Below the pieces are notes generated by a model, which saw only the letters and a list, made by a program, of their open reading frames with translations, did not search any database and had not been told where the DNA came from. A stretch of 64,000 nt of DNA, taken from contig NZ_CP085524.1 of NCBI RefSeq assembly GCF_004353525.1, forward strand, positions 2,514,142-2,578,141, given 5' to 3'. The translations under genes and the position numbers were made by a program. This stretch comes from Zhaonella formicivorans. Its GTDB lineage: Bacteria; Bacillota; DUOV01; Zhaonellaceae. Below, one piece after another: positions 8,370-17,176 of this stretch (the first letter of the stretch is position 1; the number at the start of each line of letters is the position of its first letter).

Positions 8370-9545
8370 TTACTCTGCTTCCACCGGTATTTTAGCCAGC
8401 AGGCGGAACTTGCCGTCTTTAACTACCAGCAGACTAATCGGGCTCTTGACAGGTTCCCTGTTTTCCCGGAAAGTGGTGTTGCCTGAAACACCGGGGAAGT
8501 CCTTTGTCTTGGCCAAAGCGTCCTTAAACACGGTGGGATCGGCGCTGCCGGCCTTTTCGATAGCGGCAGCTATAATTTTAACCGCGTCGTAACCCTGGGC
8601 AACGAACATATCGGGTTCTTCACCGTTATGCTTTGCTTTGTAAGCTTCAATAAACTTTTTAGTTGCTTCGTCAGGCTGCTCCGGTGAGAATCCGGCAAAA
8701 ACCATGCTGCCCTCAACTCCCTGGCCCCCTAACTTCATTAACACATCGGAAAGCAGCCCGTCTCCGCCGACCATGTCCACATCCAGCCCCTGTTTATGAG
8801 CCTCGGCCATAAACAGGCCGCCTTCGGTGTAGTAGCCGGTAAACACGATGCCGTCAGGATTTTTAGCCTTGATGTTGGTAACCTGACCGCTGAAGTTGGT
8901 ATCCTTGTCCTGGATAAACTCCTCGGTTACAACTTCCACTCCGTTTTCCGCCAATGCCTGTTTAAAAACTTTTGTCTGCCCGACGCTGTAATCGTTGTTT
9001 TTGGAGGTAACGATGGCTACTTTGTTCCAGCCCATGTTTTCCTTGAGATATTTCACTACAGCCGGTGCAGCCACAGAATCAAGCAAAGTGTTACGGAAAA
9101 TGTAGTCGCCGATTTCCACCACGCCGGCACCAACCGCGCCTGCAGAAAGCAGCACCGTTTTGTTAGGCTGGGCTATTTGCGCAGCCACCTTGGTCCCGCC
9201 GGTAGTAGGGTCGCCGATTATGGCAGCTACCTTATCCTTGGTGATGAATTTCTGGGTAACGTTGGCAATTTCACCCTTGTCACCCCGGTTGTCGGCTTCA
9301 ATAATTCTGATCTTTTTGCCCAAAACACCGCCGGCGGCATTTATTTCCTCCTCGGCTAATTTCATGCCCTTTAAGGTATTAATGCCGTAGGATGCCACCT
9401 CGCCGGTCAAGGCTCCCAGGAAACCGATTTTAATCTCTTCCCCCGAGCTTTGGGATGTGGCCCCGCCGCCGCATCCTGCCACAAAGGATAGCAGGAAAAG
9501 GCTAAGCACGACCAACGCTGTCCATTTTTTCCGTTTTCCCAACAT
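8370..9545 (-). CDS. livK: Branched-chain amino acid ABC substrate-binding lipoprotein (LivK type)
   Basis: A 391-residue extracellular binding protein. The N-terminus has a lipoprotein signal with lipobox FVAGC, then a glycine/serine linker and the periplasmic-binding-protein type 1 fold (IKIGFLGALTGEVASYG, NTLKGMKLAEEEINAAGGVLGKKI, GDPTTGGTKVAAQIA). It would capture branched-chain or related amino acids for LivHMGF. It is first in the operon, downstream of the AAA+ regulator gene at 9786-11210 on the same strand. Confidence 0.92.
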   Translation of the reverse strand: MLGKRKKWTALVVLSLFLLSFVAGCGGGATSQSSGEEIKIGFLGALTGEVASYGINTLKGMKLAEEEINAAGGVLGKKIRIIEADNRGDKGEIANVTQKFITKDKVAAIIGDPTTGGTKVAAQIAQPNKTVLLSAGAVGAGVVEIGDYIFRNTLLDSVAAPAVVKYLKENMGWNKVAIVTSKNNDYSVGQTKVFKQALAENGVEVVTEEFIQDKDTNFSGQVTNIKAKNPDGIVFTGYYTEGGLFMAEAHKQGLDVDMVGGDGLLSDVLMKLGGQGVEGSMVFAGFSPEQPDEATKKFIEAYKAKHNGEEPDMFVAQGYDAVKIIAAAIEKAGSADPTVFKDALAKTKDFPGVSGNTTFRENREPVKSPISLLVVKDGKFRLLAKIPVEAE

Positions 9546-9589
9546 GTTCTAACCCCCATTTTCCTAATTTAGTTGATATATGTAATCAC

Positions 9590-9655
9590 AGTTATCAGCC
9601 GTCAGCTCTCAGCTGTCAGCGGCCAGTTACCGGCGACTGACCGTTGACAAACGAG
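9590..9655. repeat. Degenerate AGCTGTCAGC / GGCGACTGACC patch
   Basis: Short patch of TCAGCCGTCAGCTCTCAGCTGTCAGC-like units upstream of livK, of the same family as the other short-repeat patches. The remainder of 9546-9785 shows no gene. Confidence 0.6.
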
Positions 9656-9785
9656 TAGCCATAGGCCTGTGCAGAGACAGTCGTTCCCTTCATCAGTTTA
9701 GTGCCTACTTCCTGCTTTTGTCCAGAGCTTTTGCCCAATTTTCCGCCATCGGTGTTTAATTTTTTGACACCTGAAGGCAAAAAAA

Positions 9786-11210
9786 TTAAAGCAGGTTTAA
9801 GTTCTTCAGTTTGTAATAAAGTGTGCTGCGGGGGATCCCCAGTAGCTTTGCCGCCTTGGATTTGTTCCCTCCGGCTTCCTCCAGGGTCCTTAAAATCATT
9901 TGACGCTCCGCCCGTTCAGTAAGTTCGCATAAATTTGAGACGTTTTCAGCATCAGCCATAGCTTTAATATTGCGCAAAGAATCAGGCAGGTGAGCGGCAG
10001 AAATTTTCTCGCCTTCAGCCAGTATGACCAAACGTTCAATAACATTGCGCAGTTCCCGGATATTCCCCGGCCAGGGGTAGCTCAGCAAAATGGACATGAG
10101 CTCCGGTTCAATTTCCCGAATTTCCCTGCCATGGAGGGCGGAAAACTCCTGGACGAAGAGATAGACTAGCTCGGGAAGATCATCTTTCCGCTCCCTAAGG
10201 GGAGGTATATCCACCGCAACCACATTTAATTGGTAATACAGGTCTTCTCTGAATAACCCCTGGGCAACCAGCTTTTCCAGATCCCGGTTGGTAGCGGCCA
10301 CAACCCGCACATCCACCATAATTGGCTCCTCCGCACCAAGCCGGTAGATCTTCTTAGTTTGTAACGCTCTTAAGAGCTTGACCTGCATATCCAACTGCAG
10401 GCTGTCCACTTCATCGAAGAAAATGGTGCCCCCGTTAGCCAGCTCAAATTTTCCCGGCTTGCCTTTCTGATCGTATCCTCCACTGCCTTCCTGGCAGCCA
10501 AAGAGCTCGCTTTCAAACAGGCTGGGAGGGATCGCTCCGCAGTTAACTATAACAAAGGGACCTGCCCCTCGCTGGCTTTCCTGGTGAATTGCCTCAGCAA
10601 ACAACCCTTTGCCCGTACCGCTTTCACCCCTGATCAGCACTGCGGCGTTGGTCCCGGCAACCTTTTTCGCCAGGGATACAATTTCTCCAAGTTTTTTGCT
10701 CTTACCCCGGATCTTGGTAAAAGATTCGCCCGGGGCAAATTTCTTGATCTCCTCTTCCAAGAGGCGTACCTGATGGCTGGCCTTGGACAATTCATTATGC
10801 AGGTAAACTGTTTCCGTAATATCCCTTTCGGCCCCCACACTGCCAATAATCTCCCCACCCAGTCTGATGGGGGAGGCGTTAATCAGCACATGGGTTCCCC
10901 GGCAAGGTTGATGGTACGAATCCCGGACTTCCCCATTATTCAAAACCCCGGTTACAACCAAGCTGGAAAAAAAATCCTCTATTTTTTGTCCCAAAATGCT
11001 TTCGGGAGCAATCTTGTACATCTCCTGCGCCCTGCGGCTCCAACCTACCACTACATCATCCCGGTCGATAATGGTCACCGCCTCGTTTACGGTTTCCAAC
11101 ACAGCCTCCAGCTGGGCTTCCAGGGTCAATAGGTACTGCCATAAAACAGGGATGATCTTTGGATCCGCCAGATCTTGCGGATGAATGTTTTGGCTTAGTT
11201 TCTTCAACAT
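9786..11210 (-). CDS. PAS-AAA+-Fis regulator with degenerate GAFTGA loop
   Basis: A 474-residue regulator: PAS sensor (about 28-140), AAA+ module (about 165-400) and Fis-type helix-turn-helix (about 437-470). Walker A GESGTGKG is at 195-202 and Walker B GTIFFDEVD at 261-269. At 242-247, where enhancer-binding proteins carry GAFTGA, this protein reads GSGGYD, although the flanks ESELFG and KPGKFELANGGT are intact. GAFTGA contacts sigma-54, so this protein may not activate sigma-54 promoters (inference). It lies upstream of livKHMGF on the same strand and is a plausible regulator of that operon. ATG with GAGGCG upstream. Confidence 0.9.
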   Translation of the reverse strand: MLKKLSQNIHPQDLADPKIIPVLWQYLLTLEAQLEAVLETVNEAVTIIDRDDVVVGWSRRAQEMYKIAPESILGQKIEDFFSSLVVTGVLNNGEVRDSYHQPCRGTHVLINASPIRLGGEIIGSVGAERDITETVYLHNELSKASHQVRLLEEEIKKFAPGESFTKIRGKSKKLGEIVSLAKKVAGTNAAVLIRGESGTGKGLFAEAIHQESQRGAGPFVIVNCGAIPPSLFESELFGCQEGSGGYDQKGKPGKFELANGGTIFFDEVDSLQLDMQVKLLRALQTKKIYRLGAEEPIMVDVRVVAATNRDLEKLVAQGLFREDLYYQLNVVAVDIPPLRERKDDLPELVYLFVQEFSALHGREIREIEPELMSILLSYPWPGNIRELRNVIERLVILAEGEKISAAHLPDSLRNIKAMADAENVSNLCELTERAERQMILRTLEEAGGNKSKAAKLLGIPRSTLYYKLKNLNLL

Positions 11211-11435
11211 TGTTCACGCCTCACGTGGTAAAACAAAAATCACTTTGTAATCTTAATGTAAATTCTACTTTGCACCCTGTTTTCCTGCCACAAATATTAG
11301 ATACATTTACCAAAAAAAGTAACCCAGGCGCATGCTCAAAAGGATTTTAACTTTTTATGGTGAATACCTTTATAAAATACCATATTAAAAAAGTGTTGAA
11401 AACATCGGCACTTTTGTAAATTGGGAGGGAGCAAT

Positions 11436-11585
11436 ATGGCCAACGAACCTCAAACACCGCTCTTGCAGGAGTACCCCACGCCAAAAAATGAGCGTGAAAA
11501 AGCAGAGTATACGTGGAACGCCTATTTCTATTTCTTGCTGCTGGCTGTTATAGCTATTCTGCTTACCAGGTTTAACCTTTATTAG
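11436..11585 (+). CDS. 49-residue single-helix membrane protein
   Basis: A short frame with a very good ribosome binding site (GGGAGGGAGCAAT before ATG). It encodes a polar N-terminus (MANEPQTPLLQEYPTPKNE), then charged residues, then one hydrophobic helix of about 20 residues (FYFLLLAVIAILL) ending TRFNLY. The family is not recognised. It is divergent from the AAA+ regulator gene, 225 bases away. The composition is protein-like and the site is strong, so it is probably real. Confidence 0.6.
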   Translation: MANEPQTPLLQEYPTPKNEREKAEYTWNAYFYFLLLAVIAILLTRFNLY

Positions 11586-11599
11586 ATCCCATGCTGCTG

Positions 11600-11835
11600 T
11601 CAGCAGGCTAGCGCAGTTGTTAGTTGTTAGTCTTTAGTCCTTAGTTGCATGTATGGCTTTCGTGGACATATAAAACCATTAGCTACTAATCATTAGTTAT
11701 TATGAGGCCAACGGCTAGTTGCTGAGAGCTAAGGCTTTTAGCTGAAAGCTGAAAACTAACGACTAAGGACTAAGGACGCGGCTTTAGCCGATGCTAAGGA
11801 CTAAGGCCGCGGCTCTTAGCCGATTTTGAGGACTA
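11600..11835. repeat. Long degenerate short-repeat patch with inverted halves
   Basis: GTTGTTAGTCTTTAGTCCTTAG, TTGCATGTATGGCTTTCGTGG, AGCTGAAAGCTGAAAACTAACG and ACGCGGCTTTAGCCGATGC in sequence. The last unit is the reverse complement of the unit near 420 in the first patch. No gene is supported in 11586-11982. Confidence 0.75.
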
Positions 11836-11982
11836 ATAAGGCGCGTGCCGCCGGAAGTGAAAGTCTGAATTGTTTAAACGCTCTTGGCGATAGTCTTTGG
11901 AGCAGCGGACACAAGGGTTATTTTTTACGAAGCCAACAAAAAAACCCTGAACCCGACTGGGACAGGGGTCTGGTAATATTGC

Positions 11983-12285
11983 TTATGAAACCTGGTTCAT
12001 CTCCTGGACATCCTGCCATTTTCTCTCTTCCAGGCATTTGTCACAAACGCAGAAACAGGCGGTTTCCTTCTTGCCTTGTGCATCAGGCGCAATCATGCAC
12101 TGTAGGCCCACTTTGACTTTAGCTGTAGCTTCATTGTCGCAAAAATCACACTTGCTGCATACAACCCCGGCAATCTGTTCAAAATACTCCGGGCACTCGG
12201 GGTTATCAGGCTGCAGATTTTCCTTGCAAACATCCTTATCCGGGTCATAGTAAAAACAATTCCTGGACTTGCACACATCCGACAT
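11983..12285 (-). CDS. Cysteine-rich small protein, unknown function
   Basis: A 100-residue protein with twelve cysteines, including C-x2-C-x2-C at 43-49 (CSKCDFC) and CFCVCDKC at 77-84. The spacing suggests metal binding (zinc ribbon or iron-sulfur), but no known family is recognised. The ATG at 12285 has AAGGAGGGGGCTTAAAAC. It stands alone: downstream are repeats, upstream the end of a LysR gene on the same strand. Soluble; no signal peptide. Confidence 0.75.
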   Translation of the reverse strand: MSDVCKSRNCFYYDPDKDVCKENLQPDNPECPEYFEQIAGVVCSKCDFCDNEATAKVKVGLQCMIAPDAQGKKETACFCVCDKCLEERKWQDVQEMNQVS

Positions 12286-12340
12286 GTTTTAAGCCCCCTC
12301 CTTGGAAATGTAACTATATTCTACCTGAAATTGTTTGTTT

Positions 12341-13258
12341 TTACAACCTCAACACCGAACGCTGCACCTCCGGTGCAAGAATGTAATCCTTGAAAGCGCA
12401 AGCCAGGGGGCTTAAGGTCCTGCGGTTATTATATGCCAAGTACAGCTCCCTCCGGATGGTAAGACCCTCCGTCTGAAGTTCAGCCACACGGCCCAAACTC
12501 AGCGCCTCTTGAACCGCCCAACGGGAGACCCAGCTTAAACCTAACCCTGCTTCCACCGCAGTAATCACTGCTCTAGTACTGCCAAGTTCCATGCTTATTT
12601 TTAGTTCCCCCAGCCTAAGACCGCACTCCTTTAGCTTTTCTTCAATGACCATTTGGGTGCCGGAGCCTGCCTCCCTGGTAATAACACACTGGCCTTTTAT
12701 ATCGTCCATGCTGATGTATTCTCTTGCGACCAGAGGGTGAGTGGGCGCAGCAACCAGAATCAACTCATCCTGTAAAAAAGGTTTCAATTCCAGCTTAGGC
12801 TCTTTAATTTTAGCCCCAATCACACCCAGGTGAACCTCATCGCCAAGCAGCAGTTCGACGATGGCCCCCGTATCGGCGATTTGCATGGCCAGTTCTACCC
12901 CGGGATATTCTTTCTTAAAGGCGCCGATAAAAGCAGGCAGGATATACTCGCCGGGTATAGTGCTGGCGCCTATAATCAGCCTGCCCCGCTCCATGCCTTT
13001 AAATTGTTCCATTTCATTCAGCAGCTGCTCATACAGTTTTACCAGCCTGCGGGCATGACCGTAAAACAACCTGCCGGCTTCAGTCAGCAGAACATGCCTT
13101 TCTTTGCGCTCAAAAAGGAGCAGCCCCATTTCATCCTCCAGCGACTTAATCTGCCAACTGATGGCAGGTTGAGTCATATAGAGGTTTTTGGCTGCCTTGG
13201 TAAAGCTGCCGCTTTCCGCTACTTTTACAAAAGACAAAAGTTGTTTATAATCAAGCAT
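12341..13258 (-). CDS. LysR-family transcriptional regulator
   Basis: About 305 residues. The N-terminal winged helix-turn-helix (LLSFVKVAESGSFTKAAKNL, TQPAISWQIKSLE) is followed by a LysR effector domain (GRLIIGASTIPGEYILP at about 90, REAGSGTQMVIEEKL at about 195). It is divergent from the nitrilase-like pair, the usual arrangement for a LysR regulator and its target (inference). An A/T-rich partial dyad, TTAATTGGAATACTAATTA near 13306-13325, is a possible binding site. The start at ATG 13258 is chosen over a GTG four codons earlier. Confidence 0.9.
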   Translation of the reverse strand: MLDYKQLLSFVKVAESGSFTKAAKNLYMTQPAISWQIKSLEDEMGLLLFERKERHVLLTEAGRLFYGHARRLVKLYEQLLNEMEQFKGMERGRLIIGASTIPGEYILPAFIGAFKKEYPGVELAMQIADTGAIVELLLGDEVHLGVIGAKIKEPKLELKPFLQDELILVAAPTHPLVAREYISMDDIKGQCVITREAGSGTQMVIEEKLKECGLRLGELKISMELGSTRAVITAVEAGLGLSWVSRWAVQEALSLGRVAELQTEGLTIRRELYLAYNNRRTLSPLACAFKDYILAPEVQRSVLRL

Positions 13259-13440
13259 ACCATCACTCACCCATTATATTAGTTAAAAAGCTTTCTTCCC
13301 TCACGTTAATTGGAATACTAATTATATTTACTATTTAAAATACTTTTCCTGCTGCCTTCAAAGAAATTCCTAGCAGGAATACTCATGACCTGTCTTGAAA
13401 AAAATTAAAAACGTGTCCTTTTAAAAAGGAGTTATCAACC

Positions 13441-14295
13441 ATGCGGTTTAAAGTAGCTAACGGTGGTATTAAACCCGGCGACAAACTGGAAAATGTACAA
13501 AGAAGAGTCCTAAAGCTTGCCACAAACGGGGTAAAACTGGTACTATTACCTGGACTGGCGGGGCTCTGCCTACAGTCAAATTCTACTTCGAAGCCTGCCC
13601 ACTGCTTTAAGGAAATGCTGCTTGGCCACAGGCAAGAGCTGCCCAAGCTTAACGCTTGCTTTTTAGATTTTTGTTCTCGTCTGGCCAAAGAAGCAGCAAT
13701 TTATCTGGCATGCGGGACTGTCCTGGAGCCTGCCGGCGAAGGTTTTAGGCATCAAGCCCATTTATTCGGACCCGATGGCACCCATTTAGGGGAACAGGCG
13801 CAAACCCACTGCAGCAGAACCGAGCAAACCTGGCCCCTGGCACCCTCCCACAGCCTCCGTGTCTTTGAAACCCCTTTGGGCAAAATAGGCTTTGTAGTGG
13901 GCAGCGATGTTTTTTTCCCGGAGGTAAGCCGTATCCTCGCCCTGCAAGGGGCGGACCTGGTCCTGGCACCGGCAGCAATCCCGGCACCCTATAATCCCTG
14001 GCGTCAAGTTTCCGCCATGTGGCAGGAAGTGCAGCAAAATCAGTTTTTCTCCCTGGAAAACTGGCTTAACTCAAGTTTCTGGGGAGTTCAGTTTCAAGGC
14101 AGGGCCCCTATCCTTGGACCCTGCGAAATCACCCCGGAGGAAACAGGATACTATACCTGTGGTGAAGGACCAGAGCAAATTGTTGAGTTGGATTTCACCG
14201 CTTTGCAAAAAATCCGCCGGGAATATCCTTTGCGCTCCCACTTAAACGCCGGCCTTTATGCCAAGTTTTTGCCAAAAAAATATGCTGAGAGCTGA
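13441..14295 (+). CDS. Nitrilase-superfamily protein lacking the catalytic triad
   Basis: A 284-residue carbon-nitrogen-hydrolase fold protein, clearly paralogous to the next gene. The three catalytic residues are all replaced: Glu by Gly38 (LLPGLAG where the neighbour has VFPED), Lys by Thr122 (QAQTHC) and the nucleophilic Cys by Ser155 (VVGSDVFFPE). It is therefore probably a pseudoenzyme, perhaps a partner or regulatory subunit of the active neighbour (inference). AAAGGAGT precedes the ATG. The frame is intact and the flanking structural motifs are kept, so it does not look like random decay. Confidence 0.85.
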   Translation: MRFKVANGGIKPGDKLENVQRRVLKLATNGVKLVLLPGLAGLCLQSNSTSKPAHCFKEMLLGHRQELPKLNACFLDFCSRLAKEAAIYLACGTVLEPAGEGFRHQAHLFGPDGTHLGEQAQTHCSRTEQTWPLAPSHSLRVFETPLGKIGFVVGSDVFFPEVSRILALQGADLVLAPAAIPAPYNPWRQVSAMWQEVQQNQFFSLENWLNSSFWGVQFQGRAPILGPCEITPEETGYYTCGEGPEQIVELDFTALQKIRREYPLRSHLNAGLYAKFLPKKYAES

Positions 14296-14324
14296 CAGCT
14301 GACGGCTGACGCGGAGGTGAGCTG

Positions 14325-15386
14325 ATGAGCATTATTGCACGTTTAAAAGAAAAGGCATTCACTCTTTACCTGCGCCACCTGTGCAGTCCGCGGCGGATCA
14401 AAAACTACCTCCGCAACAAAATACCGGAGCATCCGTTAAACTGCGCGGGCATAGATTTACAGCGGATAAAAGTAGCTGCAATCCAGTTTGAATTGAGGCT
14501 AGTCTCAAACCCCGAGGAGTATGCCGGAATGATGCTGGACAACGTGCAAAAGGCAGCGGCTGCCGGCGCGCAGTTAATTGTCTTTCCCGAAGACAACATG
14601 CTGCAGTTGTTAGGGCTGTTACCGGGAGTGGCTGATTTAAAACAAAACAGCGCTCCTGAAGCGGCACTGGAGTCCTTGCATCCCGGGCTGCAGCTACGGG
14701 ACATATTTGGTTTTTTAAGCCCCTATGCAGAGAGCGTTTATCATGCCACTTTCTCGGAATTAGCAAAGGGGTTTGGCGTTTTCATCTTGGGGGGCAGTAT
14801 ACTTTTAAAGACCGCAGACAACCGTCTAATCAGCCGCGCCTTTTTATTCAACCCTGAGGGCAAAGTTGTAGGATACCAGGACAAAAGCCATTTGCTGCCG
14901 CTGGAAGCCTCCTGGGGCATGTCTTGCGGCTCGGATTTAAAGGTTTATACGACATCCTTGGGCAACCTTGCTTTCCCCATTTGTATGGACGCCACTTATT
15001 TTGAAACTTTTCGCATCCTGGCACTGCTGGGAGCAGACCTGATCATGCTGCCAATTGCCAACCCCGAACAGTACAATTACTGGAAAGCGCTGCGAGGCAT
15101 CTGGCCCAGGGTGCAGGAGAGTTACGTCTACGGCATTAAGAGTGCACTGGTCGGTTCAAACTTTTTTGGTTTTACTTTTACCGGTCGTTCGGGAATCTAT
15201 GCACCGCTGGAACTGACCCCCAACAATGATGGCGTTCTGGCGGAAGCTTCGTCCTGGGATAAAGAGGAAATTGTGCTGGCGGAGCTTGACATCCAAGCTT
15301 TAAGAACAGCAAGACAAAAAGCGGAGTTTTTTGGCAGTTGGAATAAAGAACTTTATGCTCATTACTTTCCTAAGGTATACTTTTAA
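14325..15386 (+). CDS. Nitrilase/carbon-nitrogen hydrolase family enzyme
   Basis: A 353-residue enzyme with an intact triad: Glu89 (IVFPEDNM), Lys187 (YQDKSHL) and Cys220 (FPICMDATYFE). The nearest chemistry is amide or nitrile hydrolysis, and the substrate is unknown. An N-terminal extension of about 45 basic residues precedes the domain. GGAGGTGAGCTG lies before the ATG. A short AGCTGACAGCTGACGGCTGA repeat patch (about 14283-14318) sits between it and the inactive paralogue, so the two genes are cotranscribed with a 29-base gap. Confidence 0.88.
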   Translation: MSIIARLKEKAFTLYLRHLCSPRRIKNYLRNKIPEHPLNCAGIDLQRIKVAAIQFELRLVSNPEEYAGMMLDNVQKAAAAGAQLIVFPEDNMLQLLGLLPGVADLKQNSAPEAALESLHPGLQLRDIFGFLSPYAESVYHATFSELAKGFGVFILGGSILLKTADNRLISRAFLFNPEGKVVGYQDKSHLLPLEASWGMSCGSDLKVYTTSLGNLAFPICMDATYFETFRILALLGADLIMLPIANPEQYNYWKALRGIWPRVQESYVYGIKSALVGSNFFGFTFTGRSGIYAPLELTPNNDGVLAEASSWDKEEIVLAELDIQALRTARQKAEFFGSWNKELYAHYFPKVYF

Positions 15387-15569
15387 AAAGCTGTATTTTA
15401 AACAACAGCACTAAAAAATAAAAAATTGCTAACAATAAGCATATGTACCGCTGATGGCCTTATAATAAAGGTAGTTTACATTCTCGGCAGAAAATGTTAC
15501 CATAAATTACGCATTTTTTGGTACATATCTGTATAAACTATCCCCGAAAGAAACCAGGAGGTGAATAGC

Positions 15570-15758
15570 TTGAAAGTAAAAGTAGATCCCGATCTTTGCA
15601 TTGCTTGCGGCGCATGCATTGACATTGCCCCCGAAATCTTTGACTGGAATGATGAAGGATTGTCCTACGCAACAGTTGATGAAGTGCCTGAGGATAAGGA
15701 AGAAAGCGCCAAAGAAGCTGTTGAGTCATGCCCGACAGAGGCCATTAAAGAGCTGTAA
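15570..15758 (+). CDS. Single-cluster [4Fe-4S] ferredoxin
   Basis: A ferredoxin of about 62 residues with CIACGACIDIAPE near the N-terminus and the distant CPTEAI cysteine, i.e. one C-x2-C-x2-C...C-P cluster as in monocluster clostridial/Thermotoga-type ferredoxins. The acidic composition fits. The TTG at 15570 is chosen because AGGAGGTG (15556-15563) is seven bases upstream; the GTG at 15561 overlaps that site. The gene is monocistronic and ends at a hairpin terminator. Confidence 0.92.
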   Translation: MKVKVDPDLCIACGACIDIAPEIFDWNDEGLSYATVDEVPEDKEESAKEAVESCPTEAIKEL

Positions 15759-15779
15759 GCGAAACGAAAATTTTTCATA

Positions 15780-15815
15780 ATAAAAGAAGCGAGGGATAAA
15801 CCACGCTTCTTTTAT
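15780..15815. terminator. Bidirectional terminator between ferredoxin and aminomutase genes
   Basis: A 12-bp stem, ATAAAAGAAGCG / CGCTTCTTTTAT, with a 12-base loop; the A and T runs make it functional on both strands. It lies between converging genes. Confidence 0.9.
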
Positions 15816-15818
15816 TGT

Positions 15819-17126
15819 CTAAAATTCTCGTTCCACATTTGGATATTCCATTACTTTTTTCTCCCAGGTACGGATGAGGACTTTGTTGCTGCCTGCGGAA
15901 ATCAGGTATTCCGGCAGCATGGGAGTCTTGCCGTAACCAAAGGGCGCATTAATTATATAAGTGGGAATAGCCAGCCCGGAAGTATAGCCCCTCAGCTGCT
16001 CCATAATTTCGATCCCCTCTTCCACTCTGGTAATAAAGTGTTCAGTACCTTTGACCGATTTGGCATGGAAGATATAATAGGGCCTTACCCTAATCTTCAA
16101 AAGCGCATGGTTAAGCTTTTTCATCACATGGGCGTCGTTATTGATATTTTTCAGCAAGACAGCCTGGTTACCCAGAACCACCCCTGCCTTAATCAAACGA
16201 TCACAGGCCTCGGCAGCTTCCCTGGTAACCTCCTGCGGGTGGTTAAATTGGGTATTGATATAGAGAGGAGGATGTTTAGCCAACACGTCACAAAGTTCGG
16301 GGGTAATCCTTTGGGGCATTGTCACCAAAGTCCTGGTGCCTAACCTCTTAATTTCCACATGGGGGATGTTATCCAGTTCAGTTAAAAGCCAGTCAAGGGT
16401 ATCATCGGGTAAAAGCAGTGCATCGCCGCCCGTAACCAGCACATCCCTGATTTCCGGGTTCTGCCTGATATACTCCAGCGCAGCTTCAATTTGCTTCCGC
16501 GGCTTGTGTTGATCGGTTTCGCCGATATTCCTCCTGCGCTGGCAGTGCCTGCAGTACATTGCGCAGACGTTGGTAACATTGATGATCAGCCGGTCGGGGT
16601 AGCGGCGGGTTATACACGGGGCCGGCGAAGTGAATTCTTCGCCCATGGGGTCTTCCTTTCCTTGGGTTGACTCAAGTTCCAAACCGGATGGAACAGCTTG
16701 CAGGCTTACCGGGTCCAGCGGATTGGCGGGATCAATGAGGCTGGCATAGTAGGGCGAAACAGCCCAACGATAAGACTTACCTACATGGCTAATTTCTTGC
16801 TTTTCCTCTTTACTCAAACCAAGAATTTCACCCAGCGTTTCCACATCGGTAATCCGGTTTTGCATCTGCCATTTCCAGTTGCCCCAATCCTCCTCAGTCC
16901 CACCTAAGATGGACAATATTCTCTTTTTCCTGTCTTCCAGCTCCCGCTCTATTTCTAAGCCGCACACAATCTTGTCTTTAACCTGCAAGTAGTCGCTAAT
17001 TCTGCTTTTAAGTTCGGCAGCTCTGCGTAAAGCTATTTGCCTTTTCTCCTCCTGGCTCAGTTCCGGTTTAACAAAGTGCAAATTCTTCTTCTCTGCTACG
17101 GTCTTAATACCTTCAGGTTGTAACAT
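15819..17126 (-). CDS. eam: Glutamate 2,3-aminomutase (radical SAM, PLP)
   Basis: About 435 residues of the lysine 2,3-aminomutase family with the radical-SAM motif CAMYCRHC (Cys188, 192, 195 counted from this start). In lysine enzymes two Asp residues hold the substrate amine. Here these are Lys356 (FHAKSV) and Asn393 (INAPFG). The same Lys/Asn swap, with the same 37-residue spacing, is what I recall for glutamate 2,3-aminomutase. The product would be beta-glutamate, a compatible solute. The ATG at 17126 has GGGAGGGAGCG; an upstream in-frame start lies inside the leader terminator. A c-di-AMP riboswitch sits in the leader. Confidence 0.85.
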   Translation of the reverse strand: MLQPEGIKTVAEKKNLHFVKPELSQEEKRQIALRRAAELKSRISDYLQVKDKIVCGLEIERELEDRKKRILSILGGTEEDWGNWKWQMQNRITDVETLGEILGLSKEEKQEISHVGKSYRWAVSPYYASLIDPANPLDPVSLQAVPSGLELESTQGKEDPMGEEFTSPAPCITRRYPDRLIINVTNVCAMYCRHCQRRRNIGETDQHKPRKQIEAALEYIRQNPEIRDVLVTGGDALLLPDDTLDWLLTELDNIPHVEIKRLGTRTLVTMPQRITPELCDVLAKHPPLYINTQFNHPQEVTREAAEACDRLIKAGVVLGNQAVLLKNINNDAHVMKKLNHALLKIRVRPYYIFHAKSVKGTEHFITRVEEGIEIMEQLRGYTSGLAIPTYIINAPFGYGKTPMLPEYLISAGSNKVLIRTWEKKVMEYPNVEREF

Positions 17127-17154
17127 AGAAACGCTCCCTCCCTCATAAAAAATT

Positions 17155-17176
17155 AAACCCGGCAAGAACCGGGTTG
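17155..17176 (-). terminator. Intrinsic terminator of the riboswitch expression platform
   Basis: AACCCGG / CCGGGTT stem with a TTCTTG loop, followed on the minus strand by TTTAATTTTTTA and then the aminomutase ribosome binding site. Termination here would shut off the gene. Confidence 0.85.

Noticed and set aside
9546-9785. Sigma-54 promoter before livK
   Set aside because: No GG-N10-GC pattern with acceptable flanks on the minus strand.
15470-15560. Riboswitch before the ferredoxin gene
   Set aside because: Only A/T-rich sequence with a possible -10; no conserved aptamer blocks.
15819-17126. Lysine 2,3-aminomutase
   Set aside because: Both substrate-binding Asp are replaced by Lys and Asn as in the glutamate enzyme.
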